Source of the DNA: Paludibacter sp.
GTDB taxonomy: Bacteria; Bacteroidota; Bacteroidia; Bacteroidales; Paludibacteraceae
DNA length: 64,000 nt
Reading direction: 5' to 3'
Assembly (NCBI GenBank): GCA_023666945.1
Contig: JAMPAY010000001.1
Span: 124,001 to 188,000 of the forward strand
Shown: piece after piece, positions 8,758 through 17,004 of the stretch
Numbering within the stretch: the stretch's first letter is position 1
Layout: each line of letters begins with the position of its first letter
Position numbers and translations under genes: made by a program
The notes under the pieces: generated by a model
What the model was told of the DNA's origin: nothing
Database searches by the model: none
Seen by the model: only the letters and a program-made list of their open reading frames with translations

Positions 8758-8795
8758 CCCCGTATTGCCACCGGGCATACGGGGATGTTTTTTTT
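8758..8795 (+). terminator. Intercistronic terminator/attenuator hairpin
   Basis: CCCCGTAT (8758-8765) and ATACGGGG (8777-8784) form a perfect 8-bp stem followed by ATG and a run of nine T. It lies between the DUF47 gene and pit. No strong promoter box is seen between it and the pit start, so it probably acts as a partial terminator that lowers pit expression relative to the first gene. Confidence 0.7.
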
Positions 8796-8819
8796 CACCG
8801 ATTTCTCATTGCAACGCTT

Positions 8820-9860
8820 ATGGGTTTCCTTATTGCCATTATAGTTCTGTGCATCTGTTTTGACTTCATTAACGGTTTTCACGATAGTGCCAATTCTATA
8901 GCCACTGTAGTATCAACCAAAGTACTTCGCCCTTTTACGGCAGTAGTATGGGCAGCCGTATTTAACTTTATCGCCTTCTTTATCGCCAAATATATTATCG
9001 GTGGTTTTGGTGTTGCCGAAACTGTGCAAAAGACCGTTGTGGAAAGTTCCGTATCGCTTCCTTTATTGGCAGCAGGTTTGATAGCTGCAATTATTTGGAG
9101 TTTATTCACTTGGTGGAAGGGTATTCCATCGTCATCGTCACACACATTGATAGGTGGTTTGGTTGGTGCGGCATTGGCTGCACAAGGTTGGAATGCGGTA
9201 CATTGGGGCACTGTTGGTTTTATTGCACTGTTTATTTTTGTGGCTCCGTTGATAGGATTTGTTGCCGGTAATATCATATCGGTATTGACCTATTGGGTGG
9301 CTCGACGCGTAAAACCTCACAAGGCAGACAAATGGTTCAAACGATTGCAATTGGTATCGTCTGCCGGTTTGAGCATAGGACACGGTTTGAACGATGCCCA
9401 GAAAGAAATGGGCGTAATAGCCTGTGCATTGGTAGCCTACACTCAAACCAAAGGCATATCACTGACCGAATTGCCCGCATGGCTTCAACTATCGGACAAT
9501 CTGCCTTTCCCCGAATGGATTCCGTTTGCCTGCTTTACCGCAATTGCGATAGGAACAATGACGGGGGGTATGCGTGTGATAAAAACAATGGGTAATAAGA
9601 TAACAAAACTTACCCCCGTAGAGGGATTCTGCTCGCAGACTGCAGGCGCATTAACCCTAACCATTACTGGTGCACTGAAAGTACCTGTATCGACGACGCA
9701 TGTAATAAGCGGCAGCATAATGGGTACGGGTGCAGTGAAACGTCTATCTGCCGTGCGTTGGGGGGTTACATTGGAATTGGTAACGGCATGGATAATAACC
9801 ATACCTATCAGTGCTGCGATAGGTGCTGCCGTATATGGGATATTCTCATTATTCTTATAA
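8820..9860 (+). CDS. pit: Inorganic phosphate transporter, PiT family
   Basis: 346 aa integral membrane protein of about ten helices. It carries the two PiT signature repeats: DFINGFHDSANSIATVVSTKVL near the N-terminus and the inverted-half copy with GHGLNDAQKEMGVIACAL around residue 185. SSSSHTLIGG (about 105) and PVSTTHVISGSIMGTG (about 290) are the paired substrate-path motifs. PiT proteins co-transport phosphate, usually as a metal-phosphate complex, with H+ or Na+. The upstream DUF47 gene is the typical partner. The gene is of full family length for the short bacterial subgroup. Confidence 0.92.
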   Translation: MGFLIAIIVLCICFDFINGFHDSANSIATVVSTKVLRPFTAVVWAAVFNFIAFFIAKYIIGGFGVAETVQKTVVESSVSLPLLAAGLIAAIIWSLFTWWKGIPSSSSHTLIGGLVGAALAAQGWNAVHWGTVGFIALFIFVAPLIGFVAGNIISVLTYWVARRVKPHKADKWFKRLQLVSSAGLSIGHGLNDAQKEMGVIACALVAYTQTKGISLTELPAWLQLSDNLPFPEWIPFACFTAIAIGTMTGGMRVIKTMGNKITKLTPVEGFCSQTAGALTLTITGALKVPVSTTHVISGSIMGTGAVKRLSAVRWGVTLELVTAWIITIPISAAIGAAVYGIFSLFL

Positions 9861-9893
9861 GGAACAGAATTGCCATAATACTTATTTATCCAC

Positions 9894-9921
9894 AGGCTGA
9901 TTCTATGAAAGGAGTCAGCCT
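9894..9921. terminator. Bidirectional terminator between convergent genes
   Basis: AGGCTGA and TCAGCCT form the outer 7-bp stem, extended by weaker pairs inside (TTCT with GGAG). It lies in the 67-bp gap between pit and the glycerate kinase gene and could serve both. Confidence 0.65.
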
Positions 9922-9927
9922 CTAATT

Positions 9928-10983
9928 TTATTTTCCTATCAACAAAGGTCCCTGTACAAGTTGAGCAGCCACAAGACGAAGGCGAGAAAGAGCGTAATCG
10001 GTATCGATAGCAAGCATATCATCTACATTGTCAGGGTTGATGCAGATAACATCGGTAAAACCGGATGCAAGTAACCGTTCTTTATCTTTTACTTGCCCGG
10101 CAAGTGCAACCACAGGTACATGTGTTTTGCATGCTCTTTCCAAGACAGCCATAGGCAATTTGCCCGACAAAGTCTGTCGATCAATACATCCCTCTCCAGT
10201 AATCACCAAAGAAGCGGAAGAAAGATATTGGTCGAACTGCAACAAATCCAATAAGGTTTGTGCGCCCGATTGCAAGCGGGCATTAAGCACAGCAGACAAA
10301 GCATAGCCCAATCCTCCTGCAGCGCCCGCCCTCGGTTGCGTTGCCATAGCATCGCCATAGCGTGCGGCAACGGCACGCAAACGTGTGTCTAACTGCTGCA
10401 CCTGCGCAGGTGTTGCTCCTTTTTGCGGAGCAAAAACATAGGCTGCTCCATTGATACCATACAAAGGATTGTCGACATCACACAACGCAACTATCTCGAC
10501 CGAGCGAAACAAGGGTAGCATTGCAGGGGGAATGGCTTGCAACATTCCTTTTCCTGCATCGCATACTGCACTGCCTCCCAAGCCAACAAAAAATCGCCGA
10601 CATCCCCGATTATAAGCATGAACAAGTTGCTCTCCCACACCGAAACTTGTGGTTAAGACAGGATTGCGTTCTGCAGGTTGCAACAAGGTCAATCCACATG
10701 TTTCAGCCACTTCAAAGACAGCCGTCTGCTCATCCGGCAAGATACCATAGGAACAAGATCGCAAACGCATCAGTGCATCGTGTGCCTGCATCGTAACACG
10801 CGTTCCACCCAACGTATTGAGTACTATAGAAAGAGTACCTTCTCCTCCATCGGCTAATGGAAGGGAGATAATATGCGCATCGGAGCAGACAGACCGTCCC
10901 CCCTCAGCAAGAGCCTCTGCAACTTGCACGGAAGTACATGAACCTTTGAAAGAATCAGGCGCGATGATAACCGATGGTTTCAT
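9928..10983 (-). CDS. Glycerate kinase (GlxK/GarK family)
   Basis: 351 aa, close to the usual 375-380 of the GarK/GlxK family. It begins with the family signature IIAPDSFKGSCTSVQVAEALAEG. It also has LPLADGGEGTL, the glycine-rich FFVGLGGSAVCDAGKGMLQA and ITGEGCIDRQTLSGKLP. The enzyme phosphorylates D-glycerate, normally to 2-phosphoglycerate, feeding it into lower glycolysis. The start overlaps the end of the preceding cytidylate-kinase-like gene by 29 bp, so the two are translationally coupled. No dehydrogenase or glycerate transporter is adjacent, so the source of glycerate is not evident. Confidence 0.9.
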   Translation of the reverse strand: MKPSVIIAPDSFKGSCTSVQVAEALAEGGRSVCSDAHIISLPLADGGEGTLSIVLNTLGGTRVTMQAHDALMRLRSCSYGILPDEQTAVFEVAETCGLTLLQPAERNPVLTTSFGVGEQLVHAYNRGCRRFFVGLGGSAVCDAGKGMLQAIPPAMLPLFRSVEIVALCDVDNPLYGINGAAYVFAPQKGATPAQVQQLDTRLRAVAARYGDAMATQPRAGAAGGLGYALSAVLNARLQSGAQTLLDLLQFDQYLSSASLVITGEGCIDRQTLSGKLPMAVLERACKTHVPVVALAGQVKDKERLLASGFTDVICINPDNVDDMLAIDTDYALSRLRLVAAQLVQGPLLIGK

Positions 10984-11524
10984 ACAAAGAGGTAATCAGG
11001 CCAACAGCCCCTTCAATACCCACTGACGAGGTATTAATACAAATATCATAAGAGGAAGCCATTCCCCAGCGACGATTGGTGTAGAAATTGTAATAATCAG
11101 ACCGTTGTCGGTCGGTACGATCTATGATTTCTGCCGCTTGTTTCTCAGAGATCGACAAACGGTTGGACAAACGACAAATACGATCGTTCTTATTGGCTGA
11201 AAGAAAGACATTCAAACAATCGGTACGATGACGCAAAATAAAGTCGGCACATCGACCGACAAAAACACAATCGCGTTCATCTGCCAAACGAGATATAACT
11301 TGACTCTGTATATGAAACAACTCGGGATTTCCCCCTCCTAAGGCATACGTGAAACGATTATGGTTTTCATCGGCACGCTCAAACAACTCGGCATTGAACC
11401 CACTGCAACGTGCAGCCTCCAAGAGCAATTCTTTGTCGTAGTAAGCAAGATGCAGTTGTTCTGCCAGTTGTTTACCAACTTGCCTGCCTCCTGATGCCAA
11501 CTGTCTTCCTATATTGATAACCAT
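10955..11524 (-). CDS. Cytidylate kinase-like family protein
   Basis: 189 aa from the ATG at 11524. An upstream TTG-initiated extension to 11551 is rejected because it overlaps the -7 box. The protein matches the cytidylate kinase-like family (PF13189): INIGRQLASGGRQVGKQLAEQL replaces a classic Walker A, followed by AYYDKELL, VFVGRCADFILR and RLSISEKQAAEIIDRTDRQRSDYYNFY. Many members in gut anaerobes are of unproven function and are distinct from the essential Cmk. The gene overlaps glycerate kinase by 29 bp. Nucleotide kinase activity is inferred from family only. Confidence 0.8.
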   Translation of the reverse strand: MVINIGRQLASGGRQVGKQLAEQLHLAYYDKELLLEAARCSGFNAELFERADENHNRFTYALGGGNPELFHIQSQVISRLADERDCVFVGRCADFILRHRTDCLNVFLSANKNDRICRLSNRLSISEKQAAEIIDRTDRQRSDYYNFYTNRRWGMASSYDICINTSSVGIEGAVGLITSLYETIGYHRA

Positions 11525-11547
11525 AAAAACGGATAGGATTTCTGTTT

Positions 11548-11556
11548 GCAAAGATA
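11548..11556 (-). promoter_or_regulatory. Promoter -7 box, kinase operon
   Basis: The minus strand reads TATCTTTGC about 24 nt upstream of the ATG at 11524, giving a short leader. It lies back to back with the dacB promoter. Confidence 0.65.
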
Positions 11557-11568
11557 ATAAGTTTTTTG

Positions 11569-11577
11569 TAATTTCGC
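11569..11577 (+). promoter_or_regulatory. Promoter -7 box, dacB-birA
   Basis: TAATTTCGCAGCC is a one-base variant of TAnnTTTG, 24 nt before the ATG at 11601. It is divergent from the box at 11548-11556. Confidence 0.5.
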
Positions 11578-11600
11578 AGCCTTTAATTAGGAATTACCTC

Positions 11601-13028
11601 ATGAAGAAGTTTATTTTACTACTTATCGGATTTCAAATCAGCCTATCCATATACGGACAAGAAGATATATTACTTCCACTCCTCAGCAACGAAAACCTCA
11701 AGAATGCAAATATAAGCGTTTGCGTACGCAACACGACGACGGGAAAGACAATAGCCACATATCGCAGCCAGAATACAGTCCCCCCCGCTTCGACCATGAA
11801 AGTACTGACTACAGCAACCGCCTTGGAACTATTGGGGGAAGATTTTCGTTTTCCGACCTACATAGAAACAGATGGAAACATTGTGAACGGTGTGCTAAAA
11901 GGTAACCTATATGTCCGCGGTACAGGCGATCCGACTCTCGGAAGCAAACAAGCAGGGAACCCTGCATTTCTTTACACATGGGTGAACGCCATTAAAGGAA
12001 ACGGCATACGTAGCATAGAAGGCAATATCATTGCCGATGTGACTTTTTTTGACGGAGATGCTATCAATCCACAATGGATATGGGAAGACATAGGCAATTA
12101 TTACGCTCCCGGCATATTTGCCCTTCCTTACCTTGATAACACACTGCACATACAACTACGTAGCAGTGCCATTGGCAGCGTTGCTGAAGTAGTGAAAACA
12201 ACACCACAAATAGAAGGATTGATCTTTGAGAACCACATACGCTGCACCTCCATTGCCTATGACGGTGCTTATGTGCATGGTGTACCTTACAGCAACATTC
12301 GTTATTTGACCGGCAGTGTTCCGAGCAACAGGGGTATATTCGGTGTAAGAGGAGATATCCCCAACCCTCCCCTATTGTTAGCGCAACACCTGATGCAACG
12401 TTTGCAAGCCTCCGGCGTTTCTGTAAGCGGAGAAGCAACGTATATGACAGAAGGACTTGAAAACATAGGATCACGCAAGTTAATTTATATGCACGAGTCG
12501 GCTCCGCTGCACGAGATTGTAGCCGAAACAAACCTCCACTCCAACAACCTTTATGCCGAACAATTGTTCCGATATTTAGGCAGCAAAATAAGCCTGCCCT
12601 GCACTATTCCCAATTCTATAGAAACAGAACGTAACTGTTGGCGCAACAGAGGAATTAATCTACAATCGACATTCATAATGGACGGTTGCGGTCTTGCCCC
12701 ACAAGACGGAACATCCGCTGAGACATTGGTAGAGATATTGTGCTATATGCTCAAGAGTCCTCACTCGGAAGCCTTCATAGCATCGCTTCCCAAAGCAGGA
12801 GAGACCGGTACACTAAAAGGTTTTCTGGCCGGCACAGCCTTGCAGGGTAAAGTGCAAGCAAAAAGCGGGACAACCTCACGTATAAAGAGTTATGCCGGTT
12901 ACATGGAACTACCTAATGGTGATAGTGCTGTATTTGCCATTATAGTGAACAATGCCAACTGCAAAGCAAAAGCCGTACAACGTATTATAGAAAACTTTCT
13001 GCTACATGTATATCAATCAAACCAATAG
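11601..13028 (+). CDS. dacB: D-alanyl-D-alanine carboxypeptidase/endopeptidase (PBP4/DacB type)
   Basis: 475 aa from the ATG at 11601, which begins the signal peptide (MKKFILLLIGFQISLSIYGQ); the reading frame is open further upstream but crosses the promoter. Peptidase family S13 motifs are present: nucleophile Ser64 in PPASTMK (SxxK), SNN in ETNLHSNNLYAEQLFR (SxN), and KSGTTSR near residue 420 (KTG equivalent, Ser in place of Thr). The protein trims or cleaves peptidoglycan cross-links in the periplasm. The 3' end overlaps the biotin ligase gene by 23 bp, so the two are probably translationally coupled though functionally unrelated. Confidence 0.92.
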   Translation: MKKFILLLIGFQISLSIYGQEDILLPLLSNENLKNANISVCVRNTTTGKTIATYRSQNTVPPASTMKVLTTATALELLGEDFRFPTYIETDGNIVNGVLKGNLYVRGTGDPTLGSKQAGNPAFLYTWVNAIKGNGIRSIEGNIIADVTFFDGDAINPQWIWEDIGNYYAPGIFALPYLDNTLHIQLRSSAIGSVAEVVKTTPQIEGLIFENHIRCTSIAYDGAYVHGVPYSNIRYLTGSVPSNRGIFGVRGDIPNPPLLLAQHLMQRLQASGVSVSGEATYMTEGLENIGSRKLIYMHESAPLHEIVAETNLHSNNLYAEQLFRYLGSKISLPCTIPNSIETERNCWRNRGINLQSTFIMDGCGLAPQDGTSAETLVEILCYMLKSPHSEAFIASLPKAGETGTLKGFLAGTALQGKVQAKSGTTSRIKSYAGYMELPNGDSAVFAIIVNNANCKAKAVQRIIENFLLHVYQSNQ

Positions 13029-13797
13029 TACAAGCAGTTATTTGAAAGAACTGTTAGAAACGAGAGGAGAGTCGCTTTCCGAAGGTTTCACCATACATAC
13101 CGATTTCCAAACAGCAGGAAGAGGACAAGCCGGCAATTCGTGGGAAAGCGAAGCAGGAAAAAACCTTCTATTCTCTACCTTATTCCGCGTACACGACATT
13201 GCTGTACAAAAACAGTTTTTACTATTGGAATTAGTAACCTTAAGTCTTTGCAATGTATTAGGACGCTATACGGACGGTATCTGCATCAAATGGCCCAATG
13301 ATATTTATTGGCACGACAGGAAATTGGTAGGGATACTGATAGAACACAGCATAATGAACGGAAGATTGGAGTATAGTATAGCAGGAATAGGCATTAACGT
13401 GAACCAAGAAACGTTTAAGAGTGCGGCTCCAAATCCGATATCACTTAAACAAATTACCGGAAAAACTTACGATAGAGAACAATTGTTGCGTGAAATACTT
13501 ACCGAGTTTAAGGAATTGCGGCCGCTGCTGCAACAGCCACAACGTCTGAAAAAACTATATATGAATCATCTATATCGCAGAGAAGGGTGGTATCCTTACA
13601 TAGAGAATATCTGCTCGACTGCTCCGATAGAAATAGCGCAAGGCACTATAGCCAATACTTTTGAGGCACGCATCAGAGATGTAGAAAATAACGGATGTAT
13701 TGTACTGGAAGACAAAAACGGTAAAATTCGGCATTATCATTTCAAAGAAGTGAGATACGTATTGCCCTATTTAGCGGTCTGCCACAACCACAGATAA
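13006..13797 (+). CDS. birA: Biotin--[acetyl-CoA-carboxylase] ligase
   Basis: 263 aa monofunctional biotin protein ligase without the N-terminal DNA-binding domain of E. coli BirA. The biotinyl-AMP site motif is QTAGRGQAGNSWES. KWPNDIYWHDRKLVGILIE carries the catalytic lysine region, and AGIGINVN follows. It activates biotin with ATP and attaches it to biotin-dependent carboxylases. The start codon lies inside dacB (23-bp overlap). The 3' end overlaps, tail to tail, the last 27 bp of the opposite-strand surface-protein gene. Confidence 0.93.
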   Translation: MYINQTNSTSSYLKELLETRGESLSEGFTIHTDFQTAGRGQAGNSWESEAGKNLLFSTLFRVHDIAVQKQFLLLELVTLSLCNVLGRYTDGICIKWPNDIYWHDRKLVGILIEHSIMNGRLEYSIAGIGINVNQETFKSAAPNPISLKQITGKTYDREQLLREILTEFKELRPLLQQPQRLKKLYMNHLYRREGWYPYIENICSTAPIEIAQGTIANTFEARIRDVENNGCIVLEDKNGKIRHYHFKEVRYVLPYLAVCHNHR

Positions 13798-15318
13798 CTT
13801 TCGGCGTAAGATTTGCCCCGTTGAGGCATTGGTAAACTCACACATCAACACATAGATTCCCACTTGTGCCACCTTTCCCGCATCGATGCGTCCATCCCAC
13901 AAAAGAACACCTTCGGTCGAGAGCAATTCGTTTGTCAGCCATCGATATACACACAAACCTTTAGGCGTATAGACGGTTATATTCGCCATAAAACCAACAG
14001 AAGGAAGACTATAGGCAAGTCGACAAACATCCTCAAACCCGTCGCCATTCGGAGAGAAATAGGATTGCTCCAACCAAATAAAATTGCCGGATTCTTCGTT
14101 TTCATCGGTATAGATATCGATATATTGCGAATTACGCAATCCCGGAGTAGCGAAACCGCAGGAACTGCTTGCCGAGTGCCACGATGCCACCTTATTGCTT
14201 ACCAAATCGGGATGTATACGCTCTAAAGCAACTCCTTTTGTATCGTTTAACAACGGATGATGCCAAGCAGGAGAATATTCGATGGAATCGAGTATTTCAG
14301 CATCAGGCATATCCATCAATACCAATACGGCTCCAGCATTGGGCAGTTTACGACTCCAAGTGCAAGTGTACAGACAAACGGAATCGGGGCAATGATGAAA
14401 AGCCGATAAAGAATCGGCATTAGCACAAAGAACTGCATAGCCATAAGGATTGATGTATGAAAAGGGTGGAAAAAGATTAGGTTTTTGCAGTTGTCCCTCC
14501 GTATTGCGCGTAGTAATTCCCACATCGGAAAGTTGGAGACAAAGATGAGTTCGGTTATAGATCTCAACATATTCTTGTCCACCATCAGCAGGATTATACA
14601 TAATCTCATTAATTACCAAATCTCCTTGTTCGGGAAGATATATTTCTGTCGGCTGCAGGAATTCTCCTGCAACCGTAATATCGTCTATATAGAAGCAATC
14701 ACCCGTCTTGGCTGTATTGCGCACCAAAATAGAACACCACTCTCCCTCTCCGACATAAGATGTGCGATATTCTCCCTCAAAGACATAGTCGGAATCGACT
14801 CCTATAACCCATGAAAATAGTCTGAAAATCCCGTTTTCATCGAGTGTTATGCGTACTTGTATTTTATTGTCTTCCACCTTCAGCATCTGTTTGCGGAGCG
14901 TATTGACAATAACAACATCGGTATTGCCGGCATTTTGTCGGCAAAGTGTAATATTTTTGTCTGCGCCTCCTATCTGCACAAACCAACCATTGCCTTGTTG
15001 CGGATTATCGGTATCGGAAAGCAAATAAAAACGTATCCAATTATTGGCAGAGGGCGTCGTGGCTATACGACACCAAAACGTCCATTCCGCATTATGATTG
15101 ACTCTACAAGAAGTAGCGAGCCAACTGAAAGACGCTGCAGGAGCCTTGGTTTGCAGTTGCTGCCAAGGATTGACAGCAAAATGCTCATAGGTGCCCACCC
15201 ATGCAGGATTGGCTATATAATCGGCATCGGAGAAGTCTTCCATAAATTGGGCACAAATGGGGGATACTACCTCCAAAAGCAGTCCCAAGAAAAGCGTTAT
15301 CCATTTACAACGCCTCAT
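13771..15318 (-). CDS. Secreted lamin-tail-domain protein with CHU_C-type C-terminus
   Basis: 515 aa with an N-terminal signal peptide (about 1-23). The N-terminal half (about 25-215) looks like a lectin/laminin-G-type beta-sandwich. A lamin-tail domain follows at about 225-400 (LVINEIMYNPADGGQEYVEIYNRT). The C-terminal 90 residues have the gliding-motility/CHU_C (T9SS type B) pattern: SYFSPNGDGFEDVCRLAYSL through VGIYVLMCEFTN. This predicts outer-membrane secretion and surface exposure, with the lamin-tail domain probably structural or adhesive. The gene overlaps the preceding MmcQ/YjbR gene by 14 bp and, convergently, birA by 27 bp. No enzymatic motif was found. Confidence 0.82.
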   Translation of the reverse strand: MRRCKWITLFLGLLLEVVSPICAQFMEDFSDADYIANPAWVGTYEHFAVNPWQQLQTKAPAASFSWLATSCRVNHNAEWTFWCRIATTPSANNWIRFYLLSDTDNPQQGNGWFVQIGGADKNITLCRQNAGNTDVVIVNTLRKQMLKVEDNKIQVRITLDENGIFRLFSWVIGVDSDYVFEGEYRTSYVGEGEWCSILVRNTAKTGDCFYIDDITVAGEFLQPTEIYLPEQGDLVINEIMYNPADGGQEYVEIYNRTHLCLQLSDVGITTRNTEGQLQKPNLFPPFSYINPYGYAVLCANADSLSAFHHCPDSVCLYTCTWSRKLPNAGAVLVLMDMPDAEILDSIEYSPAWHHPLLNDTKGVALERIHPDLVSNKVASWHSASSSCGFATPGLRNSQYIDIYTDENEESGNFIWLEQSYFSPNGDGFEDVCRLAYSLPSVGFMANITVYTPKGLCVYRWLTNELLSTEGVLLWDGRIDAGKVAQVGIYVLMCEFTNASTGQILRRKLSVVVADR

Positions 15319-15658
15319 ACGCCAAACGGTCTTTTTTAGGCAGTTTCTTCAATACCTCATCCATGGCATGCTGCACCAATTTGAGTACTAATTCGTCCGA
15401 AACATCGGCATCGAAACGGACATCGTTCCAATATTTTTTATTCCAATGCCATGCTCCCGTGATACCTTGATATTGGTCGCGCAATTCCAGCGCATAATCG
15501 GCATCACACTTCAATGTCACTTGTTCGGGGCGTTCTAAATTCAAACACGCAAATATCTTATTACATAGTCGAAAGTTAATAAAATCAAGGCCAAAAGCAT
15601 TATCTTCGGTAACTGCCTTCTGTGCAAGAATATAATCGCGCAAATATTCGATATTCAT
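15305..15658 (-). CDS. MmcQ/YjbR family protein
   Basis: 117 aa from the ATG at 15658. The in-frame ATG at 15670 is only about 15 nt from the -7 box and less likely; the open frame further upstream passes through the promoter. Family features are the start NIEYLRDYILAQKAVTEDNAFG, the central FACLNLERPEQVTLKCDAD and the GAWHWNKKYWNDVRFD segment. MmcQ/YjbR proteins adopt a CyaY-like fold and have been called DNA-binding, but no firm role is established. It is co-transcribed with the lamin-tail protein (14-bp overlap). Confidence 0.82.
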   Translation of the reverse strand: MNIEYLRDYILAQKAVTEDNAFGLDFINFRLCNKIFACLNLERPEQVTLKCDADYALELRDQYQGITGAWHWNKKYWNDVRFDADVSDELVLKLVQHAMDEVLKKLPKKDRLAYEAL

Positions 15659-15684
15659 CAGGGTCAACATTTGGTTTTTATGCG

Positions 15685-15693
15685 GCAAAGATA
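15685..15693 (-). promoter_or_regulatory. Promoter -7 box for MmcQ/YjbR gene
   Basis: The minus strand reads TATCTTTGC about 27 nt upstream of the ATG at 15658. This fixes the start choice. Confidence 0.65.
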
Positions 15694-15881
15694 CAAAAAA
15701 AACAGAACACACAAATAGTAAAACCACGATAAATACAAAGACATCCATTCACTTACACTCTTTCTGCTTGCAATATCTTTACACCGTACGAAAAATGTTT
15801 CGTCTCTACACCCATTACAGAAGAATTAACCATAATTACGGATTCAGCATCAAGCATTTGTAAGAGGGACAAGATTTTTAC

Positions 15882-15889
15882 TACCTTTG
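15882..15889 (+). promoter_or_regulatory. Promoter -7 box for araC-type regulator
   Basis: TACCTTTG followed by TAGCG, 37 bp before the ATG at 15926. Confidence 0.65.
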
Positions 15890-15925
15890 TAGCGCAAAGA
15901 CATACCTCTTAACACGTTAACGTTT

Positions 15926-16825
15926 ATGAACACAATCGGCAATTTAGACAGTATTCAAGATTACAATCACGAATTGGGCGTTGAAACATTACACCCACTC
16001 ATAAATGTTGTAAACATGTCGGACTTGGAATACATTCCGCATGGCAAGAAACGTTTCGGTTTCTATTGTATTTATCTGAAAGACCTTGCTTGCGGAACCT
16101 TGGCATACGGCAGGAGTCAGTATGACTACCAGGAAGGCACCATGGTATTTATTGCTCCCGGTCAGGTAGCCGGAGTAGATGACGGAGGGCGAACCATGCA
16201 CCCGAAAGGTTGGATACTGATGTTTCATTCCGATTTATTATACGGAACACCTCTCGCCAAACGTATGAAAGACTATACGTTTTTCTCGTATGACTCAAAT
16301 GAAGCCCTACATATGTCGGAACGCGAACGACATATAATACTTAATTGCTTGCATGAGATTCGTGAAGAATTGGAGCATGCTATAGACAAACATACCAAAC
16401 AAATCATTTCTTCAAACATAGAGACCCTTTTGAATCATTGCGTTCGTTTCTACGAACGCCAGTTTGTCACCCGAGAAGTTCCCAACCACAGAGTATTGGC
16501 TCGTTTTGAACAAGAATTGACCGCATGGTTTGACTCGGGCAAACCGCAAGAAATAGGTTTGCCCACGGTTCAGTATTTTGCGGAGCAGGTATGTTTATCG
16601 CCCAACTATTTTGGCGACCTCGTAAAAAAAGAAACCAATAGGTCTGCTAAAGATTATATCCAACATTATGTTGTAGAACGCGCCAAAGCACTCTTGAATG
16701 ATAGCGACATGACCATCAGCGAGATTGCCTATGAAGTAGGTTTCAAATATCCTCACCATTTGAATCGTATATTCAAAAAGATTACGGGCAAGACTCCAAA
16801 TGAATATAGACAAACTGCAGTATAA
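15926..16825 (+). CDS. AraC family transcriptional regulator
   Basis: 299 aa. The N-terminal half is a cupin-like sensing domain. The C-terminal 100 residues carry two helix-turn-helix motifs, with the family signature near SEIAYEVGFKYPHHLNRIFKKITGKTPNEYR and, before it, VQYFAEQVCLSPNYFGDLVKKET. It lies 180 bp upstream of an iron-dependent alcohol dehydrogenase and a flavin reductase on the same strand. E. coli has a comparable arrangement, where the AraC-type YqhC activates the aldehyde reductase gene yqhD. Control of the downstream pair is therefore likely but inferred. Effector unknown. Confidence 0.88.
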   Translation: MNTIGNLDSIQDYNHELGVETLHPLINVVNMSDLEYIPHGKKRFGFYCIYLKDLACGTLAYGRSQYDYQEGTMVFIAPGQVAGVDDGGRTMHPKGWILMFHSDLLYGTPLAKRMKDYTFFSYDSNEALHMSERERHIILNCLHEIREELEHAIDKHTKQIISSNIETLLNHCVRFYERQFVTREVPNHRVLARFEQELTAWFDSGKPQEIGLPTVQYFAEQVCLSPNYFGDLVKKETNRSAKDYIQHYVVERAKALLNDSDMTISEIAYEVGFKYPHHLNRIFKKITGKTPNEYRQTAV

Positions 16826-16881
16826 TTTACAGATAGAACCGATACTTAAAACTTTTACGCAAGAGCACAATAAAAGCTTTT

Positions 16882-16889
16882 TATGTTTG
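16882..16889 (+). promoter_or_regulatory. Candidate promoter for alcohol dehydrogenase operon
   Basis: TATGTTTG matches TAnnTTTG and lies 115 bp before the ATG at 17005. Its position upstream of the TACACAGA direct repeats is awkward for an activator, so the true start may lie elsewhere. Confidence 0.4.
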
Positions 16890-16909
16890 TTCCCATCGAT
16901 GTATGTCTG

Positions 16910-16937
16910 TACACAGAATAAGACTCCTATACACAGA
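16910..16937 (+). promoter_or_regulatory. Direct repeat TACACAGA x2, candidate regulator site
   Basis: TACACAGA occurs at 16910-16917 and again at 16930-16937, exactly 20 bp apart start to start. Two copies about two helical turns apart suit the two HTH motifs of AraC-family regulators. The site lies between the araC-type gene and the dehydrogenase. Confidence 0.4.
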
Positions 16938-17004
16938 CGGATTATGACCGCCAACAATGGGAACAGTCATTTTTTAACAAAACAAATACAAAACATCTAC
17001 AACT

